Assembly (NCBI RefSeq): GCF_000252445.1
Contig: NC_017805.1
Span: forward strand, 124,001 to 188,000
DNA from: Deinococcus gobiensis I-0
GTDB taxonomy: Bacteria; Deinococcota; Deinococci; Deinococcales; Deinococcaceae
Reading direction: 5' to 3'
Length of the DNA stretch: 64,000 nt
The position numbers were made by a program, and so were the translations under genes. Shown here piece by piece: positions 1 to 9,329 of this stretch. The notes under the pieces are model-generated. The model saw only the letters and a list, made by a program, of their open reading frames with translations. It did no database searches and was not told the origin of the DNA. Every line of letters starts with the position of its first letter. Within the stretch, counting starts at the first letter, position 1.

Positions 1-1
1 C

Positions 2-157
2 AAGATCATTCGCTCAAGTGCATACGGCGCGTACATTGCGACTGCCACGGACTTCCATACTGGGCGAGATGCCGGGAACGAGATAGAGAGCCGTGACATT
101 CGGCCCACGTTGACCATGGCTGAGGAGTTCATCTCTGGAGTCTCGCCACGCGCGTAA
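2..157 (+). CDS. C-terminal end of an orphan protein, paralogue of the next gene (partial)
   Basis: Only the last 51 codons are in the window; the frame is open from base 2 to TAA at 155-157. The segment around residues 8-27 (YGAYIATATDF, then a GR.AGNE stretch) aligns with the C-terminal part of the protein encoded at 262-852 (FGAHVTTATDF, then NAGRR), so the two are tandem paralogues. No function is recognised. Tandem divergent copies of small soluble proteins are common in immunity-gene arrays of polymorphic toxin systems, but no toxin is visible here, so that is only a guess. Confidence 0.6.
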   Translation, partial: KIIRSSAYGAYIATATDFHTGRDAGNEIESRDIRPTLTMAEEFISGVSPRA

Positions 158-261
158 CGAAGGGTAGCTATGTTCCGCCTGAGTGCTATTGAGGAGTAGA
201 TCACAGGAAGGACAACTCGGATCAGGTCGGCTGAGTTTTGGAGGCCGACGTATAGGGTGCC

Positions 262-852
262 ATGAAGATGCCCAGTTCCTGTCAGTGTCCCGAGCAGGAG
301 TCAATGTTCGAAAAGTGTAGGAGAATTTGGACGTATTGGATACCATTCAGTGAGCCAGAGGGGGCCTTGCTGGCTGATCTGGACGCGTCACTTCTTCAGC
401 CGGATAAACAATGGGACGAGTTCTACCACGACGTGATTCATTCCTTCGATAAGGATTCGGACTTCTTCTGGATCGGTTACGCGATCAAATACGCCTCACG
501 AGCGGTCGACAAGCAGAGTGCAGCCGAAGATCTGGAATGGATCCTCAACCATCCGGAACGGTACGTGGTGCTAGGGGGATTGTTCGGGTCCGCGGCCAGT
601 TATCTCGGTCTGATCGCTTCCTATCCGAACGCTTCTCTTCTGAACCTGATGCAGGCGCCGGACACGGGCGATGAGGACATTGATGGTGTCCTTCAATTTG
701 CTCGCGCGGCAGCGTTTGGGGCCCATGTCACCACGGCGACGGACTTCGACTTCGGCATGAATGCCGGGCGTCGGGCCAAGTTCAGCGCCGAGCGACCTTC
801 ACTGGAGCAGGCGGAACGGCTGATTCGGCAATGGCGTGAGCAGCACGCCTGA
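262..852 (+). CDS. Orphan soluble protein, second of two tandem paralogues
   Basis: 196 residues, acidic, without signal peptide or membrane segment. The family is not recognised. The middle is rich in aromatic residues (DSDFFWIGYAIKYA near 70) and the C-terminal 55 residues resemble the partial gene just upstream. The start may instead be the ATG at 304, which has AGGAG three bases before it; the first 14 residues are not convincing. GC content is lower than in the operons to the right, in keeping with an accessory region. A role as an immunity or other accessory protein is possible but unproven. Confidence 0.6.
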   Translation: MKMPSSCQCPEQESMFEKCRRIWTYWIPFSEPEGALLADLDASLLQPDKQWDEFYHDVIHSFDKDSDFFWIGYAIKYASRAVDKQSAAEDLEWILNHPERYVVLGGLFGSAASYLGLIASYPNASLLNLMQAPDTGDEDIDGVLQFARAAAFGAHVTTATDFDFGMNAGRRAKFSAERPSLEQAERLIRQWREQHA

Positions 853-930
853 ACGATGAATGGACTGACTTTTCACTGTCCTGTGGACTTTCAACGACGA
901 CGTAAGCTCATATCAGTAGCATTCGACCTG

Positions 931-958
931 TTGTGTGAGAAGTGTGAATAGCACACAA
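931..958 (+). terminator. Possible terminator hairpin
   Basis: TTGTGTG at 931-937 and CACACAA at 952-958 are perfect 7-base inverted arms with a 14-base loop, about 80 bases after the stop of the preceding gene. There is no U tract, so a rho-independent role is uncertain. Confidence 0.3.
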
Positions 959-1318
959 GCTGGCTCAGCAGACCTCATGCGAAAATCTTGGTCTATGCGG
1001 CCTGCGTCATGAGCGCCTGAAATCTCTTCTGAGGCCAAGGTCAGGGGTATTTCCGCTGCCCGACCTCCTGAGGACGGAGCAGAAGACACGGGAGGAGGAA
1101 AAGTACGTATCGTCGTCCACGTCGCTGGGGGAGCCTTGCCGGATTATCCATGTAGTCTGCTCTGTCCCAACTCCAGCACCAACACTTCAAATCGGTTCTT
1201 GACAGTCTCTAGCGCGCATTTTGGCGATGCAGACCAGATGGACGCTGCGTCGCTGAAAAAAACATGCTCGCGCCTTTCAGACCGATATTGTGTGTGTCCT
1301 GATGTCTTTAGGAGCCTG

Positions 1319-1990
1319 ATGCAAGAAAAAGTGATTGTGCTTCGGTCAACAGCGGGCAATCTTCTGACTGGTCGGCGAGTGACCCAGTTGGCCAGTGCGT
1401 CCGATGTCCATCGGATGAACTTTCAATACATGGGCGAAAATGAAGTCTCCGAAGAATATGTCCACTACACCTTTCTTGATCCTGAGCAGGGCGCTGAGTT
1501 TGTTCTGGTTGATGATTATCTCGAAGATATCGCCTACGTCTCTTTGCAAAACGTCCCCGAGTACGCCATCGAGACGATGAAGCAGTGGCTGTCGGAGCAC
1601 ATTGGACTCTTCACGCCCGAAGAGGTGCAGGCGGCGCTGACTGAGGATCTCGAAGGCAACGCGTCTCTCCTGACCCACCTCGGTCTCATGGAAGATCGTG
1701 AGACGCCTGATGCCAGAACAGTTACCCTGGTCAAACGCGCTTTGAACTCATCCGTGACTGAAACTGTGGAAAGGGCTTTGGTGGCCGCGCAGTTGCTCGG
1801 CTGGCCCGAGTTGCACCAGGCGGTCCAGGCCCTGTCCACGCAATCGCCTGATCCTCATCTCCGAGAGTTCGCCCGGAAGGTCGTGGTACAGCCGAACGCA
1901 GCCCTCACCTCACACCGAACCCTGAACCTCATGGAAGTCTTCAGGAACAGAGCGCCGCTCAATCTCAGGATTCGTCCTGTTGGGCGGTAG
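1319..1990 (+). CDS. Hypothetical protein, alpha-helical C-terminal half
   Basis: The chosen ATG has AGGAG four bases upstream; the frame is open back to a TTG at 1136, but that N-terminal stretch does not look like protein. This gives 223 residues. The first half has a VLVDDYLEDIAYVSL stretch that looks like beta strands; the second half (from about 120) is Leu/Ala-rich with repeated helices, perhaps HEAT-like. No family is recognised. The stop lies about 58 bp before the IS630 element, so the gene itself is intact. Nothing in the context assigns a function. Confidence 0.5.
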   Translation: MQEKVIVLRSTAGNLLTGRRVTQLASASDVHRMNFQYMGENEVSEEYVHYTFLDPEQGAEFVLVDDYLEDIAYVSLQNVPEYAIETMKQWLSEHIGLFTPEEVQAALTEDLEGNASLLTHLGLMEDRETPDARTVTLVKRALNSSVTETVERALVAAQLLGWPELHQAVQALSTQSPDPHLREFARKVVVQPNAALTSHRTLNLMEVFRNRAPLNLRIRPVGR

Positions 1991-2045
1991 GCGGTTGACA
2001 AAGGTGAGACGAGGCAGCCGGTGTCGAGCTTGCGGCTGACCTCCT

Positions 2046-3054
2046 TTATTGATCACGGCGTAGGTTTGCATCCATGAGGTGTTGTGGGAGGTCAAGATAT
2101 CGGACACGTTGCCACCCGCCGATCAGCTTTTGCTTCAGTGCCGTTAGGGTGCGGGCACAGAAATTCCCCAAAACCTGGCGCTTCACGTACGCCCAGACCA
2201 GCTCGATGGGATTGAGCTCGGGCGCATAGGGAGGCAAATACACCAGAGAGAAGCGTTCGTGGCTTGCCACGAACGCTTGCACTGCTTTGGCGCGATGGAT
2301 GCCGGCATTGTCCAGCACCACCACGATGTCTCCCTGGATATGGCGCAGCAGGTGCTGGAAGAACCCGATGACGTCCATGCTACGGATCGCACCTGTCTTG
2401 GTGTTCTGCAAGAACTGCCCACCCGACGTGATCGCCCCAATCGTCGAGAGCTTCTCCCAGTTGGCAAGCAAGGTGACCAGGGGCGTCACGCCCCTGGTGG
2501 ACCAGGTCCGTCTGCGGACCCCTTTCAGGGCAAATCCCACCTCATCCAGGTAGACGAGCGTGGCGCCCTCAGCGACCTTTTTTTTCCAACTCCGGGGCCA
2601 CCTGTTCTTTCCAGCTGGCGATCCGAACTTCATTGCGTTCCGCCGCACGCCCATCAGGCATCTGCGGGGTAAAGCCCAACCGACGCAGGATGTGCCTGAC
2701 ATGGTCATGGTGGTACCAGACCTCGAAGTGCCGGCCGATCAATTCGCTGACACGCCGGGTCGTCCATGTCTCGTCCCGAAAGCCGTGATGCACCGCACCC
2801 TCCCGCAGGAGGGTACGCAACTGCTCACCTTGCTCCGCCGTAAGCCGCGAGACTGGCCCCCTGGCCACGGTGGCCTGAAGACTGCCGTTGCGTTTCAGCC
2901 GACCTTTCCAGCTGTACACGGTGTGCACCGAGACCCCAAAGTGATCGGCGATCTCCTGATTCTTGTGCGTTCCGCGTGCGATCCATTCAAGCGCCGCGAG
3001 GCGGCGCTCTTCGAGTTGAGTACGGGAATAATGGGTAGGTTGCCATCCAGGCAT
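2046..3054 (-). CDS. IS630 transposase in two frames (helix-turn-helix + DDE domain)
   Basis: The first frame (3054 to 2569, 161 aa) has the helix-turn-helix part: a HFGVSVHTVYSWKGR helix and a winged-helix region up to RRLGFTPQ. The second frame (from about 2585 down to 2046) has the DDE catalytic core: VYLDEVGFAL, VVVLDNAGIHRAK, and LPPYAPELNPIELVWAYVK with the final Glu. The frames meet at eight A residues on the coding strand (plus-strand T run 2578-2585). Joining needs a +1 shift, or loss of one A, in which case a 7-A run gives one intact protein. Slippage at the A run could produce the fusion; otherwise this copy is dead. The second frame reaches the left terminal repeat. Confidence 0.85.
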
Positions 3055-3092
3055 GCCCCAAGACTATCAATGCTAAGCCGTGACGTGATCAA
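2049..3092 (-). mobile_element. IS630-family insertion sequence
   Basis: About 1,044 bp between two TA dinucleotides (2047-2048 and 3093-3094), the target duplication expected for IS630/Tc1-mariner elements. The ends are inverted repeats: TTGATCACGGCGTAGG reading in from the left and TTGATCACGTCACGGC from the right, with nine matching outer bases. It carries one transposase gene in two frames on the minus strand. It interrupts a small gene and lies in a gene-poor accessory region. Confidence 0.85.
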
Positions 3093-3276
3093 TAAGTTGC
3101 TTGCTTTCGAAGCCCGATTGGTCTCCGCCGCGATCGAGTCAGCTGATGGTCTGTATGTCCGTACCACAGACGATGTCCTCAGCGTGGGCCCGAATGGTCA
3201 GGTCACTCGTATTCATACGTTGGACGAGCAGTCTTCCTTTGGATTCAAAGGGCTCGCCCTTCATCAGGGGGCCTGA

Positions 3277-5216
3277 GCATCATAGGCCTGCTTCGGGGCG
3301 AGGAAGCGGAAAGCATGCGCGTTGCGAAATCTCCTCATCCAGAGGGGCTGGACCGGTCCGGGCGGGGTACAAAAGCGGCATGAACTTTCCGCTGTTTTTG
3401 ACCTTGAAGATGGCCTTCGGTGTGGTGGCCGGGGCCGTTTCAGAGAGGATCATGGGGGCGCAGAATTGACAGAACTGACACCTAAAAAAGAGGGGAGAAG
3501 GGGGTATTTTCGGAGAGGTCCAGAGCTACGTGAGGAAGTGCAAACATCAGGCCTGATTTCTGGCACTCAGACGCCCAAACTGGGGCGCGGAGGGGAGGCA
3601 GAACAGATAGAACAGACAGCCTAAAAAAAGGAAGGAAGCACAGGTGCCTAGCCGTTACAGGTGAAGTTTGGGTGCGTTTGCACGGCGGAGAGTAGACCAG
3701 CGATTTCTGGTGTTCCAGATGGCATCAAAGGGAAGAATCGCTTGGGCTAAAACCTGTCAAAACCTGACATTGCGGCGCGTGCGAACTGAGGGCAAGGCGG
3801 AGGTGTCCGAATCTGACAGCGGCCCGGCGCCGTGGGCTGGGGGCGCTTGACACAAGCCCATAGAGGATGCACGGAGGCTTCACCGTGGAGGGCTAGCCCA
3901 GGGCCTGAGCTCGCGGCTGCTGGGGTTCAGGACCTCTGACCGATGGCCCTCTGCCACCTCCCAGATCACGTCCTCCTGAGCTTGTCTGGAGGGGCCAGGA
4001 AGCCCGGAGCGAAGAGAGGTGCTGCCGGGCGAATAGAGATGCAGCAGGGTGGGCAACCCCGGGCCTTCTCCAAGGCCTCAGAGGCGCTTAGTCGAGGTCG
4101 AGTGGGCAAGAGGGGTGCGTTCTCCCTCGGTAAAGGGTCAAAGACGAGGCGATGAAAGGGGCACTTTTGCCGGCGCGCGACCTCCTGTTGGTCACTGCAA
4201 AAGCCCGCTCTACGACCCAGACCTCCGTCCCTTCAGGCCCGGGTCTGCCTGCTGCTCACACGCACCCTGCGGCTCCGCCGCAGGAGTCTTTGTGGTGTCT
4301 CGCTGGCCCCTGGCCAAGCCCGGCCTCTGGCCTGCTTGGAGAGGCGGCCCGGCCTGCCTCCAGCAACCCAATCAGTGCCCTTCATTTAACACTTGGCTGC
4401 ACTTCTCGGAGGCGCCCTCCCGCTCTTCGAGCGCCCGCTGATCGACGGGAAATTTCGGAGGACTGTGCTAGGGAAAGGCGCCTCCTAGGCCAGCAATTGA
4501 ACGACGAAAAGACCGCTCGTTCTCTGAAAGTGGACCCAGGATCTGGGGACTCCCCCGTGAATGATAAGGAAGAGTCGAGGCCGAGACGGGTTTGAGGCAG
4601 GCTTTCGGGCCCGCTCCAACCCATGAACGATAAGAAAAAGACTCATTTACTTAATGCTCTACAGCAGAAGAACGGCAAGACACAGGTTCCGGAGCCCTTG
4701 CTGCCCTGGAGAGCCCCGACGGCGTGCGTCCCTTGGGACATGTCGACCCGCTGGCAGGGGGCGGAGGTCTGATCTGGAGCCTGCCGTCCGTCGGGTAGAA
4801 GGGGATCACAACGATGCGGGTCACGAAGTTTGGGAGCGTGGTCCTGGCGCAGCATCGCCGGGGCTCTGGAGCTCAGGCCCCAGCGGCCGCGGCTGCAGGA
4901 TCTGGGCCGGGCGGGCAGGGACCCTTGCGGCCCTGCTTCTGGCGGACCAGGGAGCGCCGCCATGATGTTCGCACCTGGGCTTTTCCGACCGGAGGGTACC
5001 GAGTGCGAACGGACTCAGGTGGGGCAGCCTTCCTGGGGAGATTCACCTGGAGCTGAATCCTATCCTTGAGCACCTGTGGCGAGGGGTATGGGCGAGTCAT
5101 GTTTACCCCCATGCAGCGGAAGGACGTCGTCCCCCTTCGCTGGCGCTCCGCGTGCGGGAGAGGAGGGTCCACAGGGCGCTGTGGGGCGGAGCATTCTCCC
5201 TGCTCCCCAAACATGG
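3277..5216. other. About 1.9 kb without a supportable gene
   Basis: Short frames exist on both strands (none above about 150 codons), but none has a Shine-Dalgarno, a recognisable motif or the codon use of the neighbouring genes. The plus strand is purine-rich with scattered homopolymers (CTAAAAAAG at 3482 and 3622). Around 4497, 4557 and 4625 three loosely similar copies of GAAYGAYRARRAARAG occur. The stretch looks like decayed accessory DNA between an IS element and a truncated gene. Confidence 0.5.
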
Positions 5217-5456
5217 TCTGAGAGCCGTAGCGCCACCCGCAATCCCGGTTCCTACGCCGTCGCCTGGGACGGCAAGAGTGACAAGGGCGCGGCGCTGCCC
5301 CAGGGCGACTACTACGTGTGCCTGGAAACGGCCCGCGAGCACGGTCCCTGCAGTCTCGTGCGCGAGCAGCTGACCGTGGGCGCGGGCAGCTTCAAGAAGA
5401 CGCTCGGGACCAACAACGACCTGACACTTATGCTGGCCTACCGCGCGATCGGTTGA
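5217..5456 (+). pseudogene. 3' fragment of a DUF2271 periplasmic protein gene
   Basis: The last ~75 codons encode the C-terminal part of a DUF2271 protein: AWDGKSDKGAALPQGDYYVC, ETAREHGPCSLVREQLTVG, then FKKTLGTNNDL and a stop at 5456. Full members are about 160-200 residues with a signal peptide and usually sit beside PepSY or ApbE-type genes of flavin/iron metabolism; none of that is here. The upstream sequence in the same frame is not related, so the 5' half is lost. Confidence 0.65.
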
Positions 5457-5709
5457 AAGGTTGATCGAATCTCCTACGACTCAAGTCATGTGATTTCACC
5501 ATTGACGGGTCTGACGCTCTCCCCACGAGCGTTAGCGCGAGGACTGAAATGGGGTAGACCTCTACTGGTCCTTCAATGCTCTGCTCTGGGTGGTCGGATG
5601 CCTTCGTATACCGCGCTTCTCCCCAACCTGCGATAGAGGCTCATTCAAATCTCAGAAAAAACGCGCTCCAATACTGGCTCCAATAGCGTGTCAGAGCGGG
5701 AAAATACAA

Positions 5710-5740
5710 AAGCAAAAATCCCCCGTTGTGGACGGGGATC
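5710..5740 (-). terminator. Rho-independent terminator of the tRNA-Met gene
   Basis: Reading on the minus strand, ATCCCCGT pairs with ACGGGGGAT around a short loop and is followed by TTTTTGCTTTTG. It begins three bases after the encoded CCA end of the tRNA, so it ends that transcript. Confidence 0.85.
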
Positions 5741-5742
5741 TT

Positions 5743-5819
<77 letters not shown>

Positions 5820-5891
5820 TCTCCTGGCCTTCTCAGGCGCAGGCAAGAACCTAGCATGGCTGCGGCAAAAGATGCAAGTGGACCTCCAGGT

Positions 5892-6905
5892 TCAGCGGGA
5901 GGCGGCCAGCAGCGTATTCCCCACCGCCCGCCTCAGGGTCTGGATGTCGATGCTCGCGTGCCGTGAAGGATGAACCCGGTTGGTCAGGAGGACCCAGGCC
6001 AGCCCGGCTTCCGGCTCGACCCACAGGCCCGTACCGGTAAAGCCCGTATGGCCGTAGGCCTGAGGGCCACACAGCCCGCCGCCGCTCCAGCCCGGGACCA
6101 TGCCCACAAAAGCCAGTGTGCGCCCCGGCACTTCCAGGCGGAGGGCAGCGGCCTGCGCGGCGGGCGGCAGCCACCCCCCCCGCAGCAGGCCCTCGGCCTG
6201 GTTCAGGACGCCTCCGAGGGTGCCGAACAGGCCTGCGTGCCCCGAAAGTCCACCCAGCGCCGCCGCGTTCTCGTCGTGGGTCTCGCCGCGCAGCAGTCGG
6301 CCCCGCCACACGCAGACTTCGGTCGCCACGCTGCGCCCCGCCTCCGGTGAGAAGCTCAGGCCCTCGTCGAGGGGAAAGTCGCGCAGGGGCTGGCCGTAGA
6401 CCCGCTCCAGCACCTGGCCCAGCAGCAGATACCCCAGGTCCGAGTAGACCAGCGTGCCGGCTTCGGCCATCGGCCAGGGCTCCTGCAACAGTCGCGCGCG
6501 GATCAGCGCCGCGTCCCCCCAGGTGTACAGCGGAGCCCAGGCGGGCAGGCCGGCCGTGTGACTCAGCAACTGCCTCAGCGTGCGCCTGCGCAGCGGCGTG
6601 TCCTGCATCCATGCGAGCTCGGGCAGGAACCGTTCCAGGGGATCGTCGAGGTCCAGTCGTCCCTGCGCGGCGGCACGCAGGACCTGACGCGCCGTGAACA
6701 GCGGTTTGGTCAGGCTGGCGAGGTCCCACCACATCCCGGCCTCCAGCGGCACACGTTCGCCCTGGCTCTGGGCAGCCCCAGCGACCAGGGTGCCGCGTGC
6801 GCCCGAGCGGTCCACCACGCCCAGGGCCGCGCCGCTCAGGCCGCTGTCCAGGGCCTGCCGCAGCACCCCGGCCGTCGTCTCCGGAATCTTCAGTTCGCTT
6901 GGCAT
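5892..6905 (-). CDS. Serine hydrolase of the class C beta-lactamase / penicillin-binding protein-like family
   Basis: 337 residues, no signal peptide, so probably cytoplasmic. The SxxK nucleophile motif is SLTK in WWDLASLTKPLF near 64-67; the second motif is YSDLGYLLL near 154, where Asp replaces the usual Asn in YxN; the third is HTGFTGTG near 287 in place of KTG. These features fit the serine hydrolases of COG1680 (esterases, peptidases) better than true antibiotic-hydrolysing enzymes. The substrate cannot be told. It is transcribed toward the tRNA and is followed upstream, 45 bp away, by an unknown gene in the same direction. Confidence 0.85.
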   Translation of the reverse strand: MPSELKIPETTAGVLRQALDSGLSGAALGVVDRSGARGTLVAGAAQSQGERVPLEAGMWWDLASLTKPLFTARQVLRAAAQGRLDLDDPLERFLPELAWMQDTPLRRRTLRQLLSHTAGLPAWAPLYTWGDAALIRARLLQEPWPMAEAGTLVYSDLGYLLLGQVLERVYGQPLRDFPLDEGLSFSPEAGRSVATEVCVWRGRLLRGETHDENAAALGGLSGHAGLFGTLGGVLNQAEGLLRGGWLPPAAQAAALRLEVPGRTLAFVGMVPGWSGGGLCGPQAYGHTGFTGTGLWVEPEAGLAWVLLTNRVHPSRHASIDIQTLRRAVGNTLLAASR

Positions 6906-6950
6906 GTCCAGCAGGCTACGCTCCGGCGTGTGCCTGCGGTGGGCCGCGGG

Positions 6951-7493
6951 TCAGTCCAGTTGCCCGGCGCGCGCCAGTTCGTCCACGAACAGCGGAGGCT
7001 GGGTCTGCTCGATGCGCTCCCACACGCGGGCCAGGGCGTGGGGGTCCTGAATCGGCGCGGCCAGGGTCAGGCAGGCGAGGTGGTGGGCACACACCAGCCG
7101 GACCCCCAGGTCGCCCAGACGCGTCTGCTCGCTCGGGGTCAGGAGGGTGGCGAAGGCGTCGCTGTCACCGATCGCCGGATGGGACCGGCCGCGCAGCGCC
7201 GCGCTCAGGAACCTGGACACCTCGGCCGGGTTGAGCCAAAAGCCGAACATCAGCTCGTCGGACAGGCGGTCGAGCAGCCGCATCTCCTCGGGCCGGATGC
7301 CCTTCCGCACCAGCCCGCGCGCCAGCTCCTGCCGCTGCAGCCGCCTTCCCGCATATTCGCTCAGGCTCAGGAGGTCGCCGGGCGGCGCGACGCGGCCCCC
7401 CACGGCGGCGCGCAGGCGGTAGGCCAGCACGTAGCCCTGAAACTCGCGCAACATCTCCTGAATCCCCCGGTCGGGGGCCACTGGCCCTGGCAT
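6951..7493 (-). CDS. Hypothetical protein
   Basis: 180 residues from the ATG at 7493; a frame up to 7544 is open but has no start signal. The sequence TAGACT lies seven bases before the ATG, so the message may be leaderless. The protein is soluble and mostly helical, with a MFGFWLNPAEVSRFLSAAL stretch near 95-115. No family is recognised. It precedes the serine hydrolase gene by 45 bp in the same direction and could be co-transcribed with it. It is divergent from the sugar ABC importer operon. Confidence 0.6.
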   Translation of the reverse strand: MPGPVAPDRGIQEMLREFQGYVLAYRLRAAVGGRVAPPGDLLSLSEYAGRRLQRQELARGLVRKGIRPEEMRLLDRLSDELMFGFWLNPAEVSRFLSAALRGRSHPAIGDSDAFATLLTPSEQTRLGDLGVRLVCAHHLACLTLAAPIQDPHALARVWERIEQTQPPLFVDELARAGQLD

Positions 7494-7737
7494 GCCGCCG
7501 AGTCTAGAAGGGGAGACGACCTCACATGCTGGTCCCGGCCGCAATTGCGCGTCTGGTCCTGCCTTCCGGGGTACACTTCAGGCTCCCGTCTTCGCCGCAC
7601 GTTCCTGAGGGTCTGTTCCCGGCTGTTCCACGTCGTGCAGAGCTGTACGGAGTTCATTCTGTCCGGTAACAAATCAGGCAGTTGAGGTTGCTCATCTTCT
7701 CTAAGCTGCCTTCTCCGACGACCAGGGAGGTCCACTC

Positions 7738-9183
7738 ATGATGCGAAAGAGACTGTTGTCCGGCACGCTGCTGCTCGGTGCGGCGCTGCTCGGCCCGGCG
7801 CAGGCCGCCCCCGGGGCCTGGAAGGGCACCATCACCATGTACGTGCAGGAATACACCCCCAACTGGCCCGACGCGGCCAAGCCCCTCAAGGCCTTTCAGC
7901 AGATCGCCGACGAGTACCGGAAGGCCAATCCCGGCATCCAGATCAAATTCAGCACGTCGCCTATTCCCGACAACGACACCAACGTGCGGGTCAAGGCGGC
8001 GGCCGGTGAACTCTTCGACATCTACTGGGCGCAGTCGACCAGCCTGAACAGCACCTTGCCCAAGGGGGTGGCGGTGGACCTCGCGCCCGTCTTCGCGCAG
8101 CCCAACCCCTATATTCCCGGCAACAAGGCGTGGCAGGACGTGATGAACAAGACCCAGGTCGCCGAGAACCGCGCGCCTAACGGAGCGGTGTATGTCCTGA
8201 GCGCGGACAATGTGGCCTTCACGATCTTCTACAACAAGGACCTGTTCAAGAAGGCGGGGATCTCCAAACCGCCGACGTCCTGGCCTGAACTCATTGCCGT
8301 GTCGAAGAAGCTCAAGGCGGCGGGGATCAATCCGTTCCATCAGGTGCCCGCCTACCCGTGGTGGGGGAACTTCTTCATCAGCGACCTCTACGCCAAGGAG
8401 TTCGCGCGCTTGACCCGCTTCGACGGATTGCCGGGCCAGTCGGGTTTGGACGAGGCGGTCGCCATCCACAAGGGAATCCTCAGCCCGAAGGACCCGCGTT
8501 TCATGTCGTGGTGGCCGACCTTCAAGCAGCTGACCGACACCTGGCCGCGCGACTACCTGACCCTCGACGCCTCCAAGAACTACGACGCCTTCAACCAGGA
8601 TTTCGTGGGTGGCAAGTCGGCCATGATCTTCGAGGGCAGTTACTCGATCCGCAGCCTTCAGGACCTCGGGGCCAAATTCGCGGTGGGGGCCTTCAACTTT
8701 CCGGCGCTCACCAAGGCGCAGAGTCCCTACGCGACCGGCACCTATGTCGCCAACTCGGTGGGGGGGAACGGCTCGTTCCAGTACGCCGTCAGTACACCTT
8801 TGGCGAACAAGACCATGCGTGAGGCGGGCAAGAGTGCGGCGGTCCTCGACTGGATGCGTTATTTCGGCACGCCGAAGAACGTGCAGCGCATCATCGTGGA
8901 GAACGCGACCTACGTCCCCACTTGGCCGGGCGTGAATGCGCCGCTCTCGCCGAGTTTCGACAGTACGCCCTTCAAGCAACAGGCGACCAAACCCCGTCTG
9001 GAGCTCAACGTGGGCAGCGCCGCACCGGGCCTGGGCTGGACGGACATGCAGCGTATTTTCGGGCTGTACCTGTCGGGGAATATCACGCTCGATCAGGCCA
9101 AGTCGCAGGTCCAGACCCTGCTCGACAAGTCAGCCAACGAGTACGCCCGCAAGAACAAGGTGGATTTTTCCAACTACAAGTGA
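7738..9183 (+). CDS. Sugar ABC transporter substrate-binding protein (COG1653 type)
   Basis: 481 residues. A Sec signal peptide (KR-rich start, hydrophobic core, AQA cleavage near 23) exports it. The fold is that of carbohydrate-binding family 1: FDIYWAQSTSLNS near 95, then NVAFTIFYNKDLFKKAGI near 160, typical of MalE/UgpB-like receptors, and a long alpha-helical C-lobe. It is somewhat longer than the usual 420 residues. AGGGAGG seven bases before the ATG is a good ribosome site. It heads an operon with two permeases. The sugar cannot be told from the sequence. Confidence 0.92.
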   Translation: MMRKRLLSGTLLLGAALLGPAQAAPGAWKGTITMYVQEYTPNWPDAAKPLKAFQQIADEYRKANPGIQIKFSTSPIPDNDTNVRVKAAAGELFDIYWAQSTSLNSTLPKGVAVDLAPVFAQPNPYIPGNKAWQDVMNKTQVAENRAPNGAVYVLSADNVAFTIFYNKDLFKKAGISKPPTSWPELIAVSKKLKAAGINPFHQVPAYPWWGNFFISDLYAKEFARLTRFDGLPGQSGLDEAVAIHKGILSPKDPRFMSWWPTFKQLTDTWPRDYLTLDASKNYDAFNQDFVGGKSAMIFEGSYSIRSLQDLGAKFAVGAFNFPALTKAQSPYATGTYVANSVGGNGSFQYAVSTPLANKTMREAGKSAAVLDWMRYFGTPKNVQRIIVENATYVPTWPGVNAPLSPSFDSTPFKQQATKPRLELNVGSAAPGLGWTDMQRIFGLYLSGNITLDQAKSQVQTLLDKSANEYARKNKVDFSNYK

Positions 9184-9329
9184 GTGGTGGCCGAGACGAC
9201 CCGTGTGTGTCCGGGTCGTTCCTGGCCGTCAGGCCTGGTCTGTCGCTTTGCGGGGCCAGTGCGTCGCCGCGCCCTGAACTGCCCCGGTGGTTCTTTCTCC
9301 AGTCTTCCGTTCCCAGGAGTCCCTTGCCC

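Larger units (their letters stand above)
2021..3276 (+). pseudogene. Small gene interrupted by the IS630 insertion (beta-propeller-like N-terminus)
   Basis: If the IS is removed leaving one TA, the frame entering from the left (open from 1991; GTG at 2021 is a possible start) joins exactly to the right-hand frame, which encodes LVSAAIESADGLYVRTTDDV and a VGPNGQVTRIHTLDE stretch, then stops at 3276. The right part looks like the first blade of a PQQ- or WD-type propeller. The frame ends at a GGGGG run, so the gene was probably already truncated. The left part is only about ten codons, so the continuity is suggestive rather than proven. Confidence 0.35.

Noticed and set aside
1136..1318. N-terminal extension of the gene ending at 1990
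   Set aside because: The TTG at 1136 has a Shine-Dalgarno-like run only two bases away and the residues are Ser/Cys/Asn-rich without order; the ATG at 1319 has a better signal.
4623..4769. A 48-codon frame starting MNDKKKTHLL
   Set aside because: No ribosome site, codon use unlike the genome, no recognised family, and it lies in a decayed region.
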